Notes: generated by a model not told the origin, from the sequence alone. A stretch of 64,000 bases of DNA from Oxyruncus cristatus (GCA_013399855.1 VXAY01001314.1:419139-483138); one strand, 5' to 3'; counted from the stretch's first letter, positions 24,473-36,945 are shown. Numbers and translations: made by a program.

Positions 24473-27470
24473 AGGAGCCGGCGGTGGGGCGGGACCCGGC
24501 GACTGGGCTCAGCTCATCACACCCAGGGGGAGAAGAACGACCACAACAAAAAAAAAGACGTTTTAAAATTTAAAGAAACAAACAAACAAACCAGAGACTC
24601 CAGACATGGACTGGAGGATACAGGAGCAGTGGGGAGCCTCGGCTGCCAGGTCCCGCAAGTTGAGACCTCCTTCAGCATCTGCAGCGGGCAGAACCAAACC
24701 CTTTGTTGTGAAGCCCCCTTTTTTAAAACCAGTGTTCCCCATCACCCGTTCCCTGGAGCTGGCTTTGCATTGTGGATGGCTCGTGAGCCCTCCTTTGGAC
24801 TGTGTTGTTGACCACTCTGCCCCCAGGAGGCTGGGGAAGGGACCCTTGACAGAAAGATGTTAAATAACCTGTAACTTGTGTTCTTTGTTCAGTTTTGTTT
24901 TGTTTTGTTTTTATTTGTTTTGGTTTGGTTTTTGGTTTGGTTCTGTTTTGGTTTTTTGTGGTGTTCTAGTGATAACAAAAAGGTTTAAAGAAAAAAAAAA
25001 AAACACACCCAGGCAGAAATGAAGCACATGTAATATAGATTATATATGTTTACAATGTTGTGTATAAATGGGATAGACTCAAACATTACATACTAATAAG
25101 TTTCCCTTTCTTTTCTTTGGGTTGTATTTTTTTTAAAGAAGAAAAAAAAATGAGCAGAGAACATTAAACCCATATTTTTCTTGGTTCAGCAAAGTTTTGG
25201 CATTAAAGTCATTAGTTTAAAAAAAGTATATATATACATATATATAATATAAATGGTTTAATGTTCTGTGGTGTATATTTCCTCATTCAGATATGAAGTT
25301 AACAGCTTTTAGTAATGGCTGTAGCATTGCCCATAACTTACAGAACTTATGGGGAGTAGAGGAGGTGGATTTTTGTCATTAGTTGTAGCTAATGGGGCTA
25401 TTTATAATAGAATCGTTATCCCCGGAAAGACACAGCTTTTAACTCCTCACCGGGGGGCCGGGCAGGATAGAGGAATCTGGCTCAGCCCCTTTGCCTTTTC
25501 CAGCTGGGGAAGGGGCAAAGGGTGTGGAGCTGGAAGGAGGGAGTCAGCTGGAGCCCTGCCCTCTCCCCATGCTGGGAGTGCCTACTCGAGCGGTCCCGCT
25601 GATCCCCTCTGCCTCCTCCAGGGCTGTAGCACCTTCCCCTCCCCTGCCTGGCTTTGCTTTCCTCTCTTCCAGGCAGCGTTTGCTGGCTGAGGGTGCCTGG
25701 GCTGCTCAGGACGGTGGGGAGGAGGGGATGGCAGGGCACAGGGTGGTCGTGCTGGTGGCTTTGCCCAGAGAGCTTGGACGGTTCCCTCAGGGCTGTGGCT
25801 GCAGCGGGCCCGGTGCTGCCCGACAGAGCTGTGCAAACCCTGCAGAGCCAGCCCTGCCCTGCACCCACATCCCACAGCTCCCACCTTCCTACAGCCTGCA
25901 TTTTGCCCTAGAGATTTTGGCACTGGGGCAGAGAGCTAAGCCAGCTCTGTCTCATCCCCACCACCACCCCCAGGGGGTCCATCAGAGACATTTCCAGCTG
26001 AACCCAGAGTCCCCCACAGCCCCAGCTTCTTCCACGCAGTCTCTCATACTTGTCCCTGTTTCCCATACCCTCAGCCTTAACCAAAGCTGCCATCTGGCCT
26101 ATTTTGTTGGTTTTCTTTCTTTTATTGTCAGGACGAAAGAAGCAGATACCGATCCATTTCCCAAGACCTCTTGTGCTGAGTTCTCCCAGCTCCACACTGT
26201 GCATCCCTGCCCTGGCTCCCGGCCGCCAGAAGACAGGGAGGTGGGGAAGCTCATCTCCCATGCTCCTGCAGGGTCTTTCCAAGGAGATCCCACCTGGCAG
26301 AAAAACGTGGCTGGGGTGTTTTGAGACAGTCTGGGAACAGCAATAGATGAGGGGTTTGGAACTGGGCCGCTGTGGTATTTTCAGAGAGGGAAGGGCTGGG
26401 GAGGCAGGATGTGGAGGGCAGGATGTGTTCCCTGCCCTGAGCTTGGTGCTGTTTTGCAGAGAACAGCTGCTGGCCTTGGCATCTCCTGAGTGATTTCAGA
26501 AGGATCCCACTGCGTCCAAAAAAAAAAAGCCCAAACCAAACCAAATTGAAGGAGCTGTTACTTCATAAACATCTCATCAAAAGGTGACAGTTCCTACTTG
26601 GGAGTTTCCCACATCTCCGAGTTCATAGCAGTGTGTGGCCTCTGAGACCAGAGAGCTGCAGCCTCCTCTGCTTAGGGACATGTACCTGCAGAGCTCCCAG
26701 GGACCAGAGCAAGCCGAGGCACCCCAGAGGGTCCTGATCCCACGGGGAGAGCTGCAGGCAGGGCCTGCCCAGGGGGCTGTCACTGCTGGGTGACCCTGCA
26801 CCCAGCAGCACTTGGGCAGGGGTAGGGCAGGCACGCACGCACAGCTCGGGCTGGGTGTGTGAAGGGAGAAAAACCTGGGGGGGACATGGCTGAGCTGGGA
26901 GTGTGCTGGTGCTGAGGTCTCAGAGACAGATTTGGACAGGGTGCAGCTGATGGGTTTGAGATACAGCCAGGAGGGCAGGAGCAGGACAGGGCAGGACACC
27001 CCAAATCAGCCCTTCCTAGGCCCTGGGAGGGAGCCAGGCTTTCTGGCAGGTGTTGTGGACCAGCCGTGTGCTCTATGTACGTATGTGTAAAACCATATGT
27101 AACTAGTCATTGGTTCTTTGTTTTGGGGTTTATTTTTTGTTTATTTTTTTTGTTTAAATTGTAAAGCCATCCCCTGTTTTCAAGGGGGGCAGCTGCTGGG
27201 GGAAGGCTGGGGAGAGAGGCACCCCGGTTTGTAACAGGCGTCCGCCGCTTCCCCTCTTCTGTAACGAGTTTAAATGATTTAAAAAAAAAACAAAAAAGAA
27301 GAAAATACTGAAATATCAGAGTTACCTATCTTTGCCCAAAGAATCCCAGTTGCACAAAGCGATATTCCGGTGTGTCGATGATTGTGTGTCAGTGTATATT
27401 ATACGAAGAGGTACTTGTCACTCCCGTTTGTAAACTACATTTGACATTAATTAAACAAGTATAAATCTTC
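24473..27470 (+). other. RNF220: RNF220 3'UTR (probable extent)
   Basis: Untranslated sequence follows the stop codon. It contains a GTTTTGTTTT/GGTTTGG-rich run at about 24888-24955, an A-run near 24991-25003, and an AT dinucleotide tract near 25227-25250. Proximal poly(A) hexamers ATTAAA lie at 25163-25168 and 25202-25207. A distal ATTAAA at 27450-27455 follows a long AT-rich, unique stretch from about 27060, so the longest transcript probably ends near 27470. The GC-rich middle carries a long open frame (25491-26324) that looks like chance. Ends are inferred. Confidence 0.65.
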
Positions 27471-28194
27471 TCGGGCGCTTTCCGCCTCTCTGTGTTTCCC
27501 TTTCGCAGGCGAGAGGCAGCGGAGACACCCCCCCCGCCTCGTGCCACAGCCCCTGGATGTGGGTGATGTCCCAAAAGGGGAGTCCTGCTCCTGTCGGTGA
27601 TGCAGGGACAGATGCAGGGGGATGCTGGGACACTCGCCAGACCCCACCACGGGCGGGTTGCCCCGACTGGTCCCCCCTCCTAGAGCCAGGAGGGCAGGGC
27701 GAAGGGCACCCCTCGGGGGACACCCCCGCAATGAGGCCTCCTCGGCTGCATTAGCTGGGGGCGGGAGGCGCCCAGCCCCAACAGATCCATACAGCCTGCA
27801 TTAGGGGCCCCCGGTGCAGTGTAGGGTTACCCCTGGCACAGGGGCCGGGCCGGGGGGGCCGAGGTCGGGTTCCCCCCCCACACGCGGCTGGCGCCGACGC
27901 TTTCGGTTTACAAACATTTTGCAGATGGGTCAATGGGGTGTTTTTCAACCCCCCTCCCCACGGCTGCATCCCCCAGGGATGGGGTGCTGGGGGTGCCCAG
28001 GATGGTGGGAGGAGGCAGTGGGGGTGTCAGGGACCTCTTTCCATCTGCTGTGGCAAGGATAGGGAAAGGAGGGGGTGGAATTTAGCCGCTTTTTTGGCTG
28101 GCGAGGAGCAGCAGAGCGTCTCAGGCGCTCTCCAGTCTTGCTTTCAGCCCAAAGGAGGCCTGAGGCCAGGGTGAGGGGCTCTCCACCCACCCCG

Positions 28195-28450
28195 CAGCAG
28201 GCTGCTAATATTTTATTTAAAATATCTTTAGGAAGCGGAGGCCCGTGATGTATCGGATATATTGAGAAAATGCTAATGTGTAATAGCGTGTGTCAGGGGC
28301 CTCGTTCATCACCCCGCGCCGCCTTCTGGGGGATCCATATCTAATTAACAGTAATGAATGAGGGAGCCCACCTAATGACAGCCCGCCAGTTTGTTATGGA
28401 AATGAGGCAATCCCATTAGGCAAAACACTTAATTAAACAAACTGCTCCGA
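28195..28450. promoter_or_regulatory. homeodomain-site-rich candidate enhancer downstream of RNF220
   Basis: A unique AT-rich island in otherwise GC-rich sequence. Homeodomain cores are TAATTA at 28342-28347, TAATGA at 28352-28357 and 28373-28378, CATTAG at 28414-28419 and the palindrome TTAATTAA at 28429-28436, with more TAAT words near 28274-28284. It looks like a vertebrate conserved non-coding element. Binding and conservation are inferred. Confidence 0.5.
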
Positions 28451-28679
28451 GTGTGTAGGCCAGTGCAGGATGGGCACAGGCCCTTTGGGGAACAAGGGGG
28501 GCCCCGGTACCCAGCCCCCCACGTGCCAGGTCAGGGGCACAGAGGCTGCTGCAGCCCCTTGGAGCTGGGTCCCCGTGGCCAAGTCCAGCAGGCTGGGGAA
28601 GCTGATGGGGACCCACCGTGCAGGGGTCCCAGCTGGGGAGGGGGCAGCAGGGCAGTTCACATCCCCCTCTCATCTTTCC

Positions 28680-28820
28680 GGGATGTCAATGGGCACAGAG
28701 GCCAAACACAGATTTCCAATCAAACGTGTGTACTTGGCTCCTGCTCTATTGACACTGAAGCAAGAAGGGCTCAAGGTTAATTCCTTATCAATACCCTATT
28801 GTCAGCTCATTCATCACTTG
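28680..28820. promoter_or_regulatory. candidate conserved non-coding element
   Basis: A unique block with TTTCCAATCAAACG, CTATTGACACTG, GGTTAATTCC, TTATCAATACCC and CATTCATCAC words within GC-rich surroundings. It lies 230 bp right of the previous element and may belong to the same regulatory cluster. Conservation untested. Confidence 0.35.
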
Positions 28821-29146
28821 GCAGGGGCTGCCCAAGCTCTCCCTGCCCCAGCCCCCAAGGGTTTGGGAGGGTGACCGAAGGAGGCCGTGCACACCTCTGC
28901 CCACCCAGCCTGTCCCTGGCTGGTGGTGCTGGGGTGGGCTTGCAGCCATGTGAGGAGGCAGAAATGAGGGGATGGGGAGTCAAGTTCACAGGGAAGGGGA
29001 TGGGGGGAGGTCAGGCAGGCAGAGCAAGCACCTGGATGGTGAGCCCCTGCCTCCCTCACCTGAGTGCAGGAGCTGTGCGTAGGGTGAGCTGGAGAAGGGG
29101 GTTTGGCAGAGGGGGTGTTCAGGTAGTGGCTTTGGCCCCCATTTGT

Positions 29147-29184
29147 GCTCTCCTGTTTCCTGACTGCTCTCCTGTTTCCTGACT
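29147..29184. repeat. tandem duplication, 19-nt unit x2
   Basis: The unit GCTCTCCTGTTTCCTGACT occurs twice head to tail with no mismatch. Short and recent; no function is implied. Confidence 0.85.
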
Positions 29185-32100
29185 GCCCCCCAAGTCCCCA
29201 GCCTTGTGTGCCAGCCTTTTCAGAAGAGCAGGACTAAACTCATCTTCCCCAGGGCTTGAGGACTACAGGGAACCCAAGGGAGTGCCACAGTAACAATATG
29301 TGGAGTTTCCAGAGCTGGGCCACGGTCTGCTAATCACGGTATTACAGAGTCACTCAAAAAACAGATAGCCTTCCCTGGGTGATAAAAAGGGAAATGGTGT
29401 GACCTGGCCTGCCAGGGTGGGAAGGGCAGTAAAGCTATTTAGACTTTTTGTTTCAACATTCAGTTAAAACTGAGAAATAGGATCCAGTACAAATTCCAGG
29501 GGCAGGCAGCTCTAGAGATAGACGTTGTCCTGTATTAACTCATGATCTCTACTTATTGTTGTTGGAGTTCTTGCTGGTCTTTTGTCCTTGCCCCAAGAGG
29601 AGACTTTTCGCAGGGGGTGCTCTCAGGCACACAGAAGCGCTGGGCTGAGCCGTGGTGGGGTCTTCTTGTTGGGATCTTCTCCAGGATCTGCTCTGCTGTC
29701 TCCTAGACTAGAAATGCCTCCACGCAGGAAAGAGGGGGCCTGCTGCCACCTCGTGGAGGCTGTTCCCACCCAGCACGGAGCTCCCACGGAAGTCGGCACA
29801 GCAGCCCTCTGCCAGCTCCCTCCTCCATCACCTGCGCAGGCGATGGAGACCAGCCTCAAACCTCCCTCCTTCTCCTTCTAGGAAGAAGCACACGGGGTTG
29901 GGTTGCTTGGTTCCATCTCAGGCCATTCACACTTTGCCATCACTGGTAGAGCTTCGCTCATAATCCTGGAACATCCCAACACACGCCAAGATGGGACCTC
30001 AGCCCACACACTCTTAAAAGATCATCTTTGTGAGGTGAGGGCACAGGTCTGTCTTCACCGAGGGCCTGGTTTGAATTACTTGTGCTGCAAGATGCTCCCC
30101 CCAGCTCCAAAACCTGATCCCTGGCTGGGCTGGATCCTGTCCCTGGCCTGCCCAGTTCCCCGCCACAGCCTCTCTCAGTGCCATGGGGCACCCTGGCTGC
30201 ACTGACACCTTCCCACCCCTGTCAGCAGCAGCTGAGCACCCTCCAGCCTGGACACATGACCACTAAGTGGCTTTTTTTCTTTTTCAAAACCTTCCTGTAA
30301 CATCACCACTGCCTGGGAAGAGAAGGCACCACAGGGGAGCGAGCCAGGAGCCAGCTCTCTCACTAAAAACACGCTCAAATTGATTTTGTTGCTGAGGGTA
30401 AGTTAATTTTGTTTTTCCACAACAGTGGCAGCCAGCCCCTGGGCATCCTCCTCTCCCACCAGTGCTGGTGTTTCACCCACACTGCATCATGGCCTGCACA
30501 GGAGGGCTGGGCTGCAGGAAAAAAAGCTCCAGGCCACATCCCACTCCCTACCCACAAGGCAAGCCCAGGGACGCTGCATTTTTCCTCCCAAAGAACAGAT
30601 CTGCTGTGCCCCTCCTTGCCATAGCTCGTCTCAGAGATTTACCTGGATTTGCCAAGATATCACAACCTTTGGGCTTTCAGTGTTGAGGCTGAAGCTCTTT
30701 AGGAACACCGGCTGCGCCAGACCGTGACAGTTTAGCAAGGATTAAGGGTCTGAGGCTGGGTTTTTGTAAATCCAGTAGTGCTTGGATCAGTTCTCGGCCG
30801 TGTGCCTTCGGGCTCCAAGTTATTAACCTTCTGTTTCAAATAACAAGCCACAGGAATACAGAGGGCAGGAAGGTGGGGGCACACGCAGCACAGGAAAGCA
30901 GAGGGCAACGTATCACACAGTGCATTTCACACACGGCTCACAATCGCAGCTAAAACTTTTGCTGGGACTCAGAAAACAAGACCCACCTGGAACGCTGGTG
31001 CTGTAAATCACTGACTTGCCTGAGACCATCCTGCTCCCACGGAGAGGTGTGTACACAAATTAACCCCCGAATTTCATGTCACTTTTGCAGCAGCGGAAAG
31101 GCCTATGAGCAGGTTCCTGTTTTGGAAGCACAGGGCACCTCTGACTGCGGAGCTCCATCAGGCAGCACCCCTTCCCTGCTTGCTGCCCTGGAAAGTGGGG
31201 AAGTAGGGCAGAGCTGGACTGAGCTGGGGAAGTGGCAATCCCGTGGTGGGGATGGAAGGTGTAGCTGACACGTGAGGCTCTCCCCAGAGGAAGCTTTGCC
31301 ACCCTGTCACGCAGGGTCAAAGGGTTTACCTCCAGCTCCTGCCAGCCATGTTCTGCAACAGCCTGAGTCCTTAAATAGGAGAAGTTCAACAACACCCACG
31401 GCAATAAACAGGAACAGCAGATTCCCAGGAACAACTGTATTAATTCAGAGGCACATATTATGGGGTGTTTAACTGTTCTGCAAATACCGAACCCGCAGAA
31501 ACCAGCATGAGGGCAAGTGCGAGTTAAACAGCCTTTATCACCTCTGCTCCCTAAGAGTGTTCAGGGTGCCACAAACAGGCTGGATGCTCAGAAGACCCAG
31601 CCCAGCTCTCCGGGAAGGCAGACAAACAGACCCCAGCTCAGGAGTGAGGGCACTGACAGCACAAACCAGAGGCCTGCTTTAAAAAGGTGGAGATCGCTGA
31701 TGGGCTTTCTGGGGTTAGGGGAACATGCCTGGATTTTACAGGTCCAAACCCTAGGAACAAGAATTTCTCCAGGGAAAGGGAAAGGCTGAAGGTTCTTACC
31801 ACAGGGTAGACCTCACAGCACATCCTCACAGTGGAAGCTGAAACTGGGACCACACCTGCGGAAGACGGGATCCCAAGCAACAAGGGCTCCTGTGCCTGGA
31901 GAAAACTTTCACTTAAAAGAAAAAAATCAAAGACAAACCAGGACATCAGCCCCTTCTCAGTTAATTCCCACCTATTTTATACACCCCAGTCCTCCCTCTA
32001 AAACCACACCCAACATGGGGTTATTCTGCTGTAACTGAGGGTTGCCACATTAGTCTGCTAAAAACAGCTGTGCTGGTCACCCCTGACCACTCACCCTGCG

Positions 32101-33554
32101 CTTCTGTGAGGTGTTACAGTTCTTGTTTTAAACTTCCAAATTATTTCAGTGCCTCCCAAGAGACCTCCCCCTCTGTGTCTGGATCCAGAAGAGCAAGTGT
32201 TTTGTAATTGTGGATGACAGCACCCCAAGGGTGGGCAAGACCAGCACTGCAGCCCACGGGCAGCAATCACCTGTAAAAACCCTCATCTTTTACGTTCCAA
32301 CCTCTCAAGGGCAACTCCTTGTTCAAACAGGCCTGTGTCACAGCCCTCCAGAGCCTCCTCCTGGTAATTTAAAGTTGGCTAGTCCTGTTCACCATGTTAC
32401 TAACTTGGCTAGCAATGCTGTGACATAGAATAAACACATTAGCAGGCTCTCCTCTGTCTTTATCCCCACTTCTCCCCCAAATAAACAACAAAACCTAAAA
32501 CCTAACATGGCTGAATTTCAGTGCAACAAGCTACTTTTCCACTAGGTGGAAGGAATTAATTTCTTCTAAATGCTGCATGGACTGCAAAGACTGATCATCT
32601 GAATAGAATAAATCACAGCTCCGAGAAACAGTTCCATTTTCCTCTGCAGTTCCACCTTTCTATTTCAGAGGTCTGGCACAGCTGTAACCCAAAAGTTTCC
32701 CTGCATATCCAGATGCACAATGTGGGCTGCTCAAAGACACTCAGTAACAAAGAAGCAGTTCTCCAAGAAAGCAAAACTACTCAGTGGAACACACAAAAGG
32801 CTGGAAGAAGGAGAAACAAAAAACACAAGGCACATTCAAAAATGTTAACTTAAACCTTCGTGTTGAAGAACACAAAAGTTACCACAAACATTTGAGCTCC
32901 CACCCAGGATCAGAGCTTTGACTGTTCTATCTCAGCTATTTAATGAAACCAGGTGACAGGCTGGTCATAATGCCCAGCACACACCTTTTCCAGGTCTTAC
33001 GCTTGGTTTCTGGGCCTGATCTCCATCAAGGAGTACAACAAGAGCTGGGGTGCACTGAGAGGAGCGAAAAATCCTGCAGACTTGGTTCTGTTTGCTCACT
33101 GCAATTAGAAGAAATGGCAGAGAGGAAAAAAAACCCAAACAACAAAGACATGAAAGAGTTGTATTGTTAAATCAGTACAAGTCACAGAACACACACATTG
33201 GACATCAGGGACAAGGAAACAACATGGAAAGCAGAGGACAAGAAGAGACAGGAAGCAACAAATAACAGTGTGAAATTCTGGTCTGTGTCACCTTGGTAAA
33301 GTACATCAACATGAGCCATGACAGGATTTCACCTTCAGTACTATAAATTATTCCACCTCTACTTTCTGCTATAATGTGGCTGCTCCAAAGACCAGGCTGG
33401 AGGCTTCCAGACTTGTAGACAAGAGGGGGGGAAAAGAACAGAACCAAACCAAACAAGAAGTCTCTACTTTCCTCCCTCCAAAGACACAAAGGCAAAGGGG
33501 GTGACAATTTCCTTTACAAGCTGAGCAAAGCAAACACTGCAGGTCATTACAGCA

Positions 33555-34217
33555 CTAGGGAGCTGAGGCCCCTGCACAGTCAGACAGGAAGGTCACGCAG
33601 AGGCTGCTGTAGTAGGTGGGATACACCCGCATGTGGCTGACGTGGGCCGAGTCCGAGAAGTCCACGGCTTTCACGGGGACACCGAGCTGCTGCCTGGTGT
33701 CAGCCATGTGCTTCACCTCGCTGGCCTTGATGATGGCATCGGCCTGGGAGTAGAGGTACAGCTCGGGCCAGCGCGAGGGCGCCTTCAGCAGGGCGTCGTA
33801 ATGGCTCTCGTGGACGAAGCGGGTCAGGGGGTAGAGCAGCACCCGCAGCACAACGGCCGCAGTGGCAAAGGTGAGCAGGAGGAAATACCTGAGCAGCACG
33901 TTCATGGAGACCAAGACAATTGCCAGGGCACGAAGGGCTCCTATCAAGTTTCTTCTGCCAGGGGTGCTGTCAAAAATGGTGCCTGCCACTCTGAGGTTCT
34001 GGAACGGCTTGTGGGTGTGGAGAGCCTCGATGATGTAACGGTACAGCATGACACCACCGTTGCTGAAAACATGGAAAAGAACTGGTCTGTCTTCAACCCT
34101 GTAGTCAAAGAGCAGCTCCAGGAGTCGCCTGGCTGGGGTCTGGAGCGATTTGATGCCAAAGGTCTCAGAGAAGAATATCATCCTCCATGGAGCCGTGTAG
34201 CGGATGACAGTGCACCC
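33555..34217 (-). CDS. TMEM53: TMEM53 exon 3 (terminal coding exon)
   Basis: TMEM53 belongs to the DUF829 family, which has an alpha/beta-hydrolase-like fold. It is reported at the nuclear envelope and endoplasmic reticulum, where it limits BMP-SMAD signalling. This exon encodes residues 60-279 and ends in TAG (33555-33557). It enters after CTCTTAG as GCTVIRYTAPWRM. Visible features are an elbow-like HVFSNGG with Ser at about 111, a hydrophobic span at about 166-188, the acidic LYSQAD with Asp at about 219, and SAHVSH with His at about 251 and 254, followed by YPTYY. Length and motif order fit the vertebrate protein of about 277 residues. Whether the Ser-Asp-His set is catalytic is unknown. 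Confidence 0.96.
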   Translation of the reverse strand, partial: GCTVIRYTAPWRMIFFSETFGIKSLQTPARRLLELLFDYRVEDRPVLFHVFSNGGVMLYRYIIEALHTHKPFQNLRVAGTIFDSTPGRRNLIGALRALAIVLVSMNVLLRYFLLLTFATAAVVLRVLLYPLTRFVHESHYDALLKAPSRWPELYLYSQADAIIKASEVKHMADTRQQLGVPVKAVDFSDSAHVSHMRVYPTYYSSLCVTFLSDCAGASAP

Positions 34218-36046
34218 CTAAGAGGAACAGAAAGACACCCCAAACACATTTAGGCTTTGCTGTAATCTACATGATGTAGGCAAGCATCAGTACGAAGAAT
34301 GCAAAAATTTGGGACAGGTTTCCAACAGAAACCACAGGGCTAGAAGGAAGTCCTTAGAGTCAGCAGCAAAGCACTGATGCGAACAGGATTACATTAATCA
34401 CAACATTACCTAATCATAACACTGTTATGAAAAGGCCTCTGCGGAGGCAGGAGCCTGGCTTTGCTGATGTCTGAGACCCTTTCAAATCTTGCACTAATGG
34501 CACAGCCCCTGGGGACAATGCCACCCACGTACATGAGTGTTAGTCCTCACCCAGGAGGAGAAAACCACCTCCGTGACTCACGGACCTTCAGTATCAGCCA
34601 TTTTGGAAAGAAGAGCCTGCTCTGCTGCACATCCAACTCATGCCATTGGAACAAATGCAAGGAGGAGGAAGAATTTCCTCCTCTCCTCGGGTAGCACTTG
34701 TTTGCAGCTGTCTCTGAGACTCACCCACAGCCACCACCGACAGGATTTTTGTAAACCTTCCTGAAACGTTCCAGCTGTGCAAAAGAGGAACTTTGGCTCA
34801 AAGACTCAGAACTCCTGAGCAACTGCCTTTACACTTAAAGCCTTGCATAGGAAACAGGATCAGGGAGGATTTTCTAAACAGAGCAGATGGAATCCCATCT
34901 ATAAATGCTCTAGATCTTGTCTGTCACCGAAGCTCACTGACATTACACACTGACAAACACAAGGCGAAGCCACCCAGACAGCCAGAGCTCCCAGAGCTCC
35001 CTAAGCAGTGCAGAAGGAAGAGGAGAATACCAAGTTCTTAAACCAAAGTCTTCTCAACCATCTTGCCACGGTTACTGCCACTCCCTCTTAGGGAGCTAAG
35101 AAAACCCTTTCTCTCCTTTCCCCTTTCTATGACCTTTCTGATAGGAAGGTATTTTCCAAGAAGTTGTCACACTGCCCTGTAATGTACTCCTCATCTGCTC
35201 TGCAGCATCTCTTAGTCATAGCAGCCACTTAACAATTAATTCTTCAGTAGATCGAGCCAATTAATGACTCCTGCACTGGTTTACACATTAACAATAGACT
35301 TGTTAATGTGCAAACTTTATCACCTATAGCTGAAACCGATTTGGATAAATACAGGATTCCTTGTATGCTAACCAAGGAAAAAAAAATCTAGTGTTTCACT
35401 GGGTCCTCACACTACGAGCTGGGGTCATTCCAGAAAAACACAGCATTAGAAAGGAAAATATCATAACTTAGGGAACTGGCAGTAGGATGGACCTCCCTAA
35501 TTCAAACACAAGCAGCTCCTAGTGAGAAGCTATGACTATCACAGGATGCCTGTTTCAGAGGCAGGATAAAATTAATTTAGATTACAACATTTAGATGAAT
35601 CATTTTCACAGGAAGGAAGAGCCAAAGGGGCGACAGATGCCAATGGGCTCTGTCAGTGCCCAGCATTGCCAAGCCTGTGCTGTGGCCTAACAGCAAACAG
35701 TAAATGCAGGATCTTTCCCTGCATGTTTACCTGTCTGGAAAACTAACACAGTTCACGTCATTCCTGAATAATCCCACAACCTTGAAAGCCTTAAAATACT
35801 TCAGTGATTCACAGAGCAGCTGAAAGTTTCTCCAAGGAAGTATTTTTGTCTCAGCTGTACAAAGGAAGGTGACATCAGCAGCTGTTAGATAACACTGCCT
35901 GGGCTCCGGGAGATAAGGAGTTTTCAATGACAGGAGAACTCGCCACTCCCCCGCCCATGACTCTGCAGATCGAGAAAGGCTTCAGAGCAACTTTACCAAC
36001 ATGCAGAAAAGAGGCAGTGCCATGAAAACACAGACAAGCTACTCAC
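34218..36046 (-). other. TMEM53: TMEM53 intron 2
   Basis: A 1.8 kb intron with donor GTGAGT and acceptor CTCTTAG on the minus strand. It contains no recognisable exon, RNA gene or repeat. A long antisense frame at 33633-34253 mostly mirrors exon 3. Confidence 0.9.
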
Positions 36047-36159
36047 CTTCTGGCTGTAGATTGCGCTGTATTTGGCCAGGTATTTGTCCTGGCAGCCCGC
36101 CCAGCCCAGCAGGATCACCACGGGCTGGCGCTCTCCGTGCCCACTCTCTGCGCTGCTTT
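36047..36159 (-). CDS. TMEM53: TMEM53 exon 2
   Basis: A 113-nt exon flanked by TTTCAG and GTGAGT on the minus strand. With one base from exon 1 it encodes 38 residues beginning ESSAESGHGERQ and continuing PVVILLGWAGCQDKYLAKYS then AIYSQK. The VILLGW strand and the KYLAKYSAIY helix are the N-terminal signature of the DUF829 family. Phase enters at 1 and leaves at 0, matching both neighbours. Confidence 0.96.
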
Positions 36160-36618
36160 CTGAAACAAATCACAAGTTTTAACATAACGCCCCTCCAGTC
36201 TGCTCGAGCCAGAACTCACGGCCAACTGCCTGGTCAATAGAGTTTAAACGCAATGGTGGAGCAGGCATTAGCTCGATCTGCCGGTCGGCCGCGAGCGCGG
36301 CCTCAGCCCAGTGTCCCCGCGGGCCCTGCTCGGCAGGACAGCGCCGCTTCAGCCCCCGCAGCTCCCACCGCTGTCCAGCGACGCACAGCCAGCGCCGAGC
36401 TGATCCCTGCGGGGGGAGGCGAGAGCCCTCCTCCCGGGGGCACCACAGGCTGCTGTGGCCCGCTGTTCCAAGGGGGAAATCGAAGCGTCCTGCCCTGCCC
36501 TGCCCTCACTGCCACACACCTGCTACGGCACCCCCCCTCAGCGGTCCCCCAGCCCGCTCCCCCCAGGGTTCCCCCAGTCCCTGCTGTCCCTGGTGTCCCG
36601 ATCCCGCTCGCCCCGCAC
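36160..36618 (-). other. TMEM53: TMEM53 intron 1
   Basis: A GC-rich 459-bp intron inside the promoter CpG island, with donor GTGCGG and acceptor TTTCAG. No other feature is seen. Frames crossing it on both strands are GC-driven. Confidence 0.85.
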
Positions 36619-36682
36619 CGCGGTCTTGTCCCGGTCCCGGCTGCAGCTCCACCACGGCCGCCTCCAGCCCGCGGACGCCCAT
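36619..36682 (-). CDS. TMEM53: TMEM53 exon 1
   Basis: A 64-nt coding part with ATG at 36680-36682, reading MGVRGLEAAVVELQPGPGQD then R plus one base. The donor CGCG/GTGCGG leaves phase 1, which exon 2 requires. An upstream in-frame ATG at 36743-36745 would add a Gly/Ala/Ser-rich leader; I prefer the downstream ATG because the total of 279 residues then fits the family. The N-terminus is the least conserved part of TMEM53, so start confidence is moderate. Confidence 0.8.
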
Positions 36683-36945
36683 AGCCGCGCTCGCCGCGCC
36701 GCCGCCGCCGCCGCTTCCGCCCTCCCCGCCGGAAGCCCCGCCCACCCCCTACCCGTAGCCAATGGGGAGGCGAAACGCCCGTCCCACCTCCCCTCCGGTC
36801 ACGCCCTCGACCCGCCCCCCACTTCCTTATCAACGCGTCCTTAGCGTCGGGACGGTCGCCCCGCCCACTGAACGCCCATTGGGCCGTGCGGGGAAAGACG
36901 GGCGGCGATTGGTGTGGCCGCATGTCAGTTATTGTGCGAGGTAAC
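36683..36945 (-). promoter_or_regulatory. TMEM53: TMEM53 CpG-island promoter with NF-Y-type sites
   Basis: CpG-rich sequence upstream of the TMEM53 start. It has a GCC repeat (36701-36715), an ETS-like CCGGAAG near 36729, one CCAAT at 36759-36763, and two ATTGG boxes at 36878-36882 and 36908-36912. The last two read as CCAAT on the gene's strand and are spaced 30 bp, about three helical turns, a usual NF-Y arrangement. The island may also serve rightward transcription. Confidence 0.6.

Larger units (their letters stand above)
27471..33554. other. intergenic interval between convergent RNF220 and TMEM53
   Basis: About 6 kb with no recognisable coding exon. It holds GC-rich, low-complexity sequence at 27.5-28.2 kb, candidate regulatory elements at 28.2-28.45 and 28.68-28.82 kb, a tandem duplication of a 19-nt unit at 29147-29184, and otherwise unremarkable sequence. 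The right end must include the TMEM53 3'UTR (minus strand). A minus-strand ATTAAA at 32938-32943 is one possible poly(A) signal, but the true end cannot be fixed from sequence alone. Confidence 0.7.

Noticed and set aside
25491..26324. 277-codon plus-strand frame in the RNF220 3'UTR
   Set aside because: Pro/Ser/Ala-rich, GC-driven composition, no recognisable domain, overlapped by other long frames on both strands, and downstream of the genuine RNF220 stop.
33633..34253. 206-codon plus-strand frame
   Set aside because: It is antisense to TMEM53 exon 3 and mirrors its codon structure.
36303..36923. 206-codon minus-strand Gly/Arg-rich frame
   Set aside because: CpG-island artefact crossing TMEM53 exon 1 and intron 1 in another frame.
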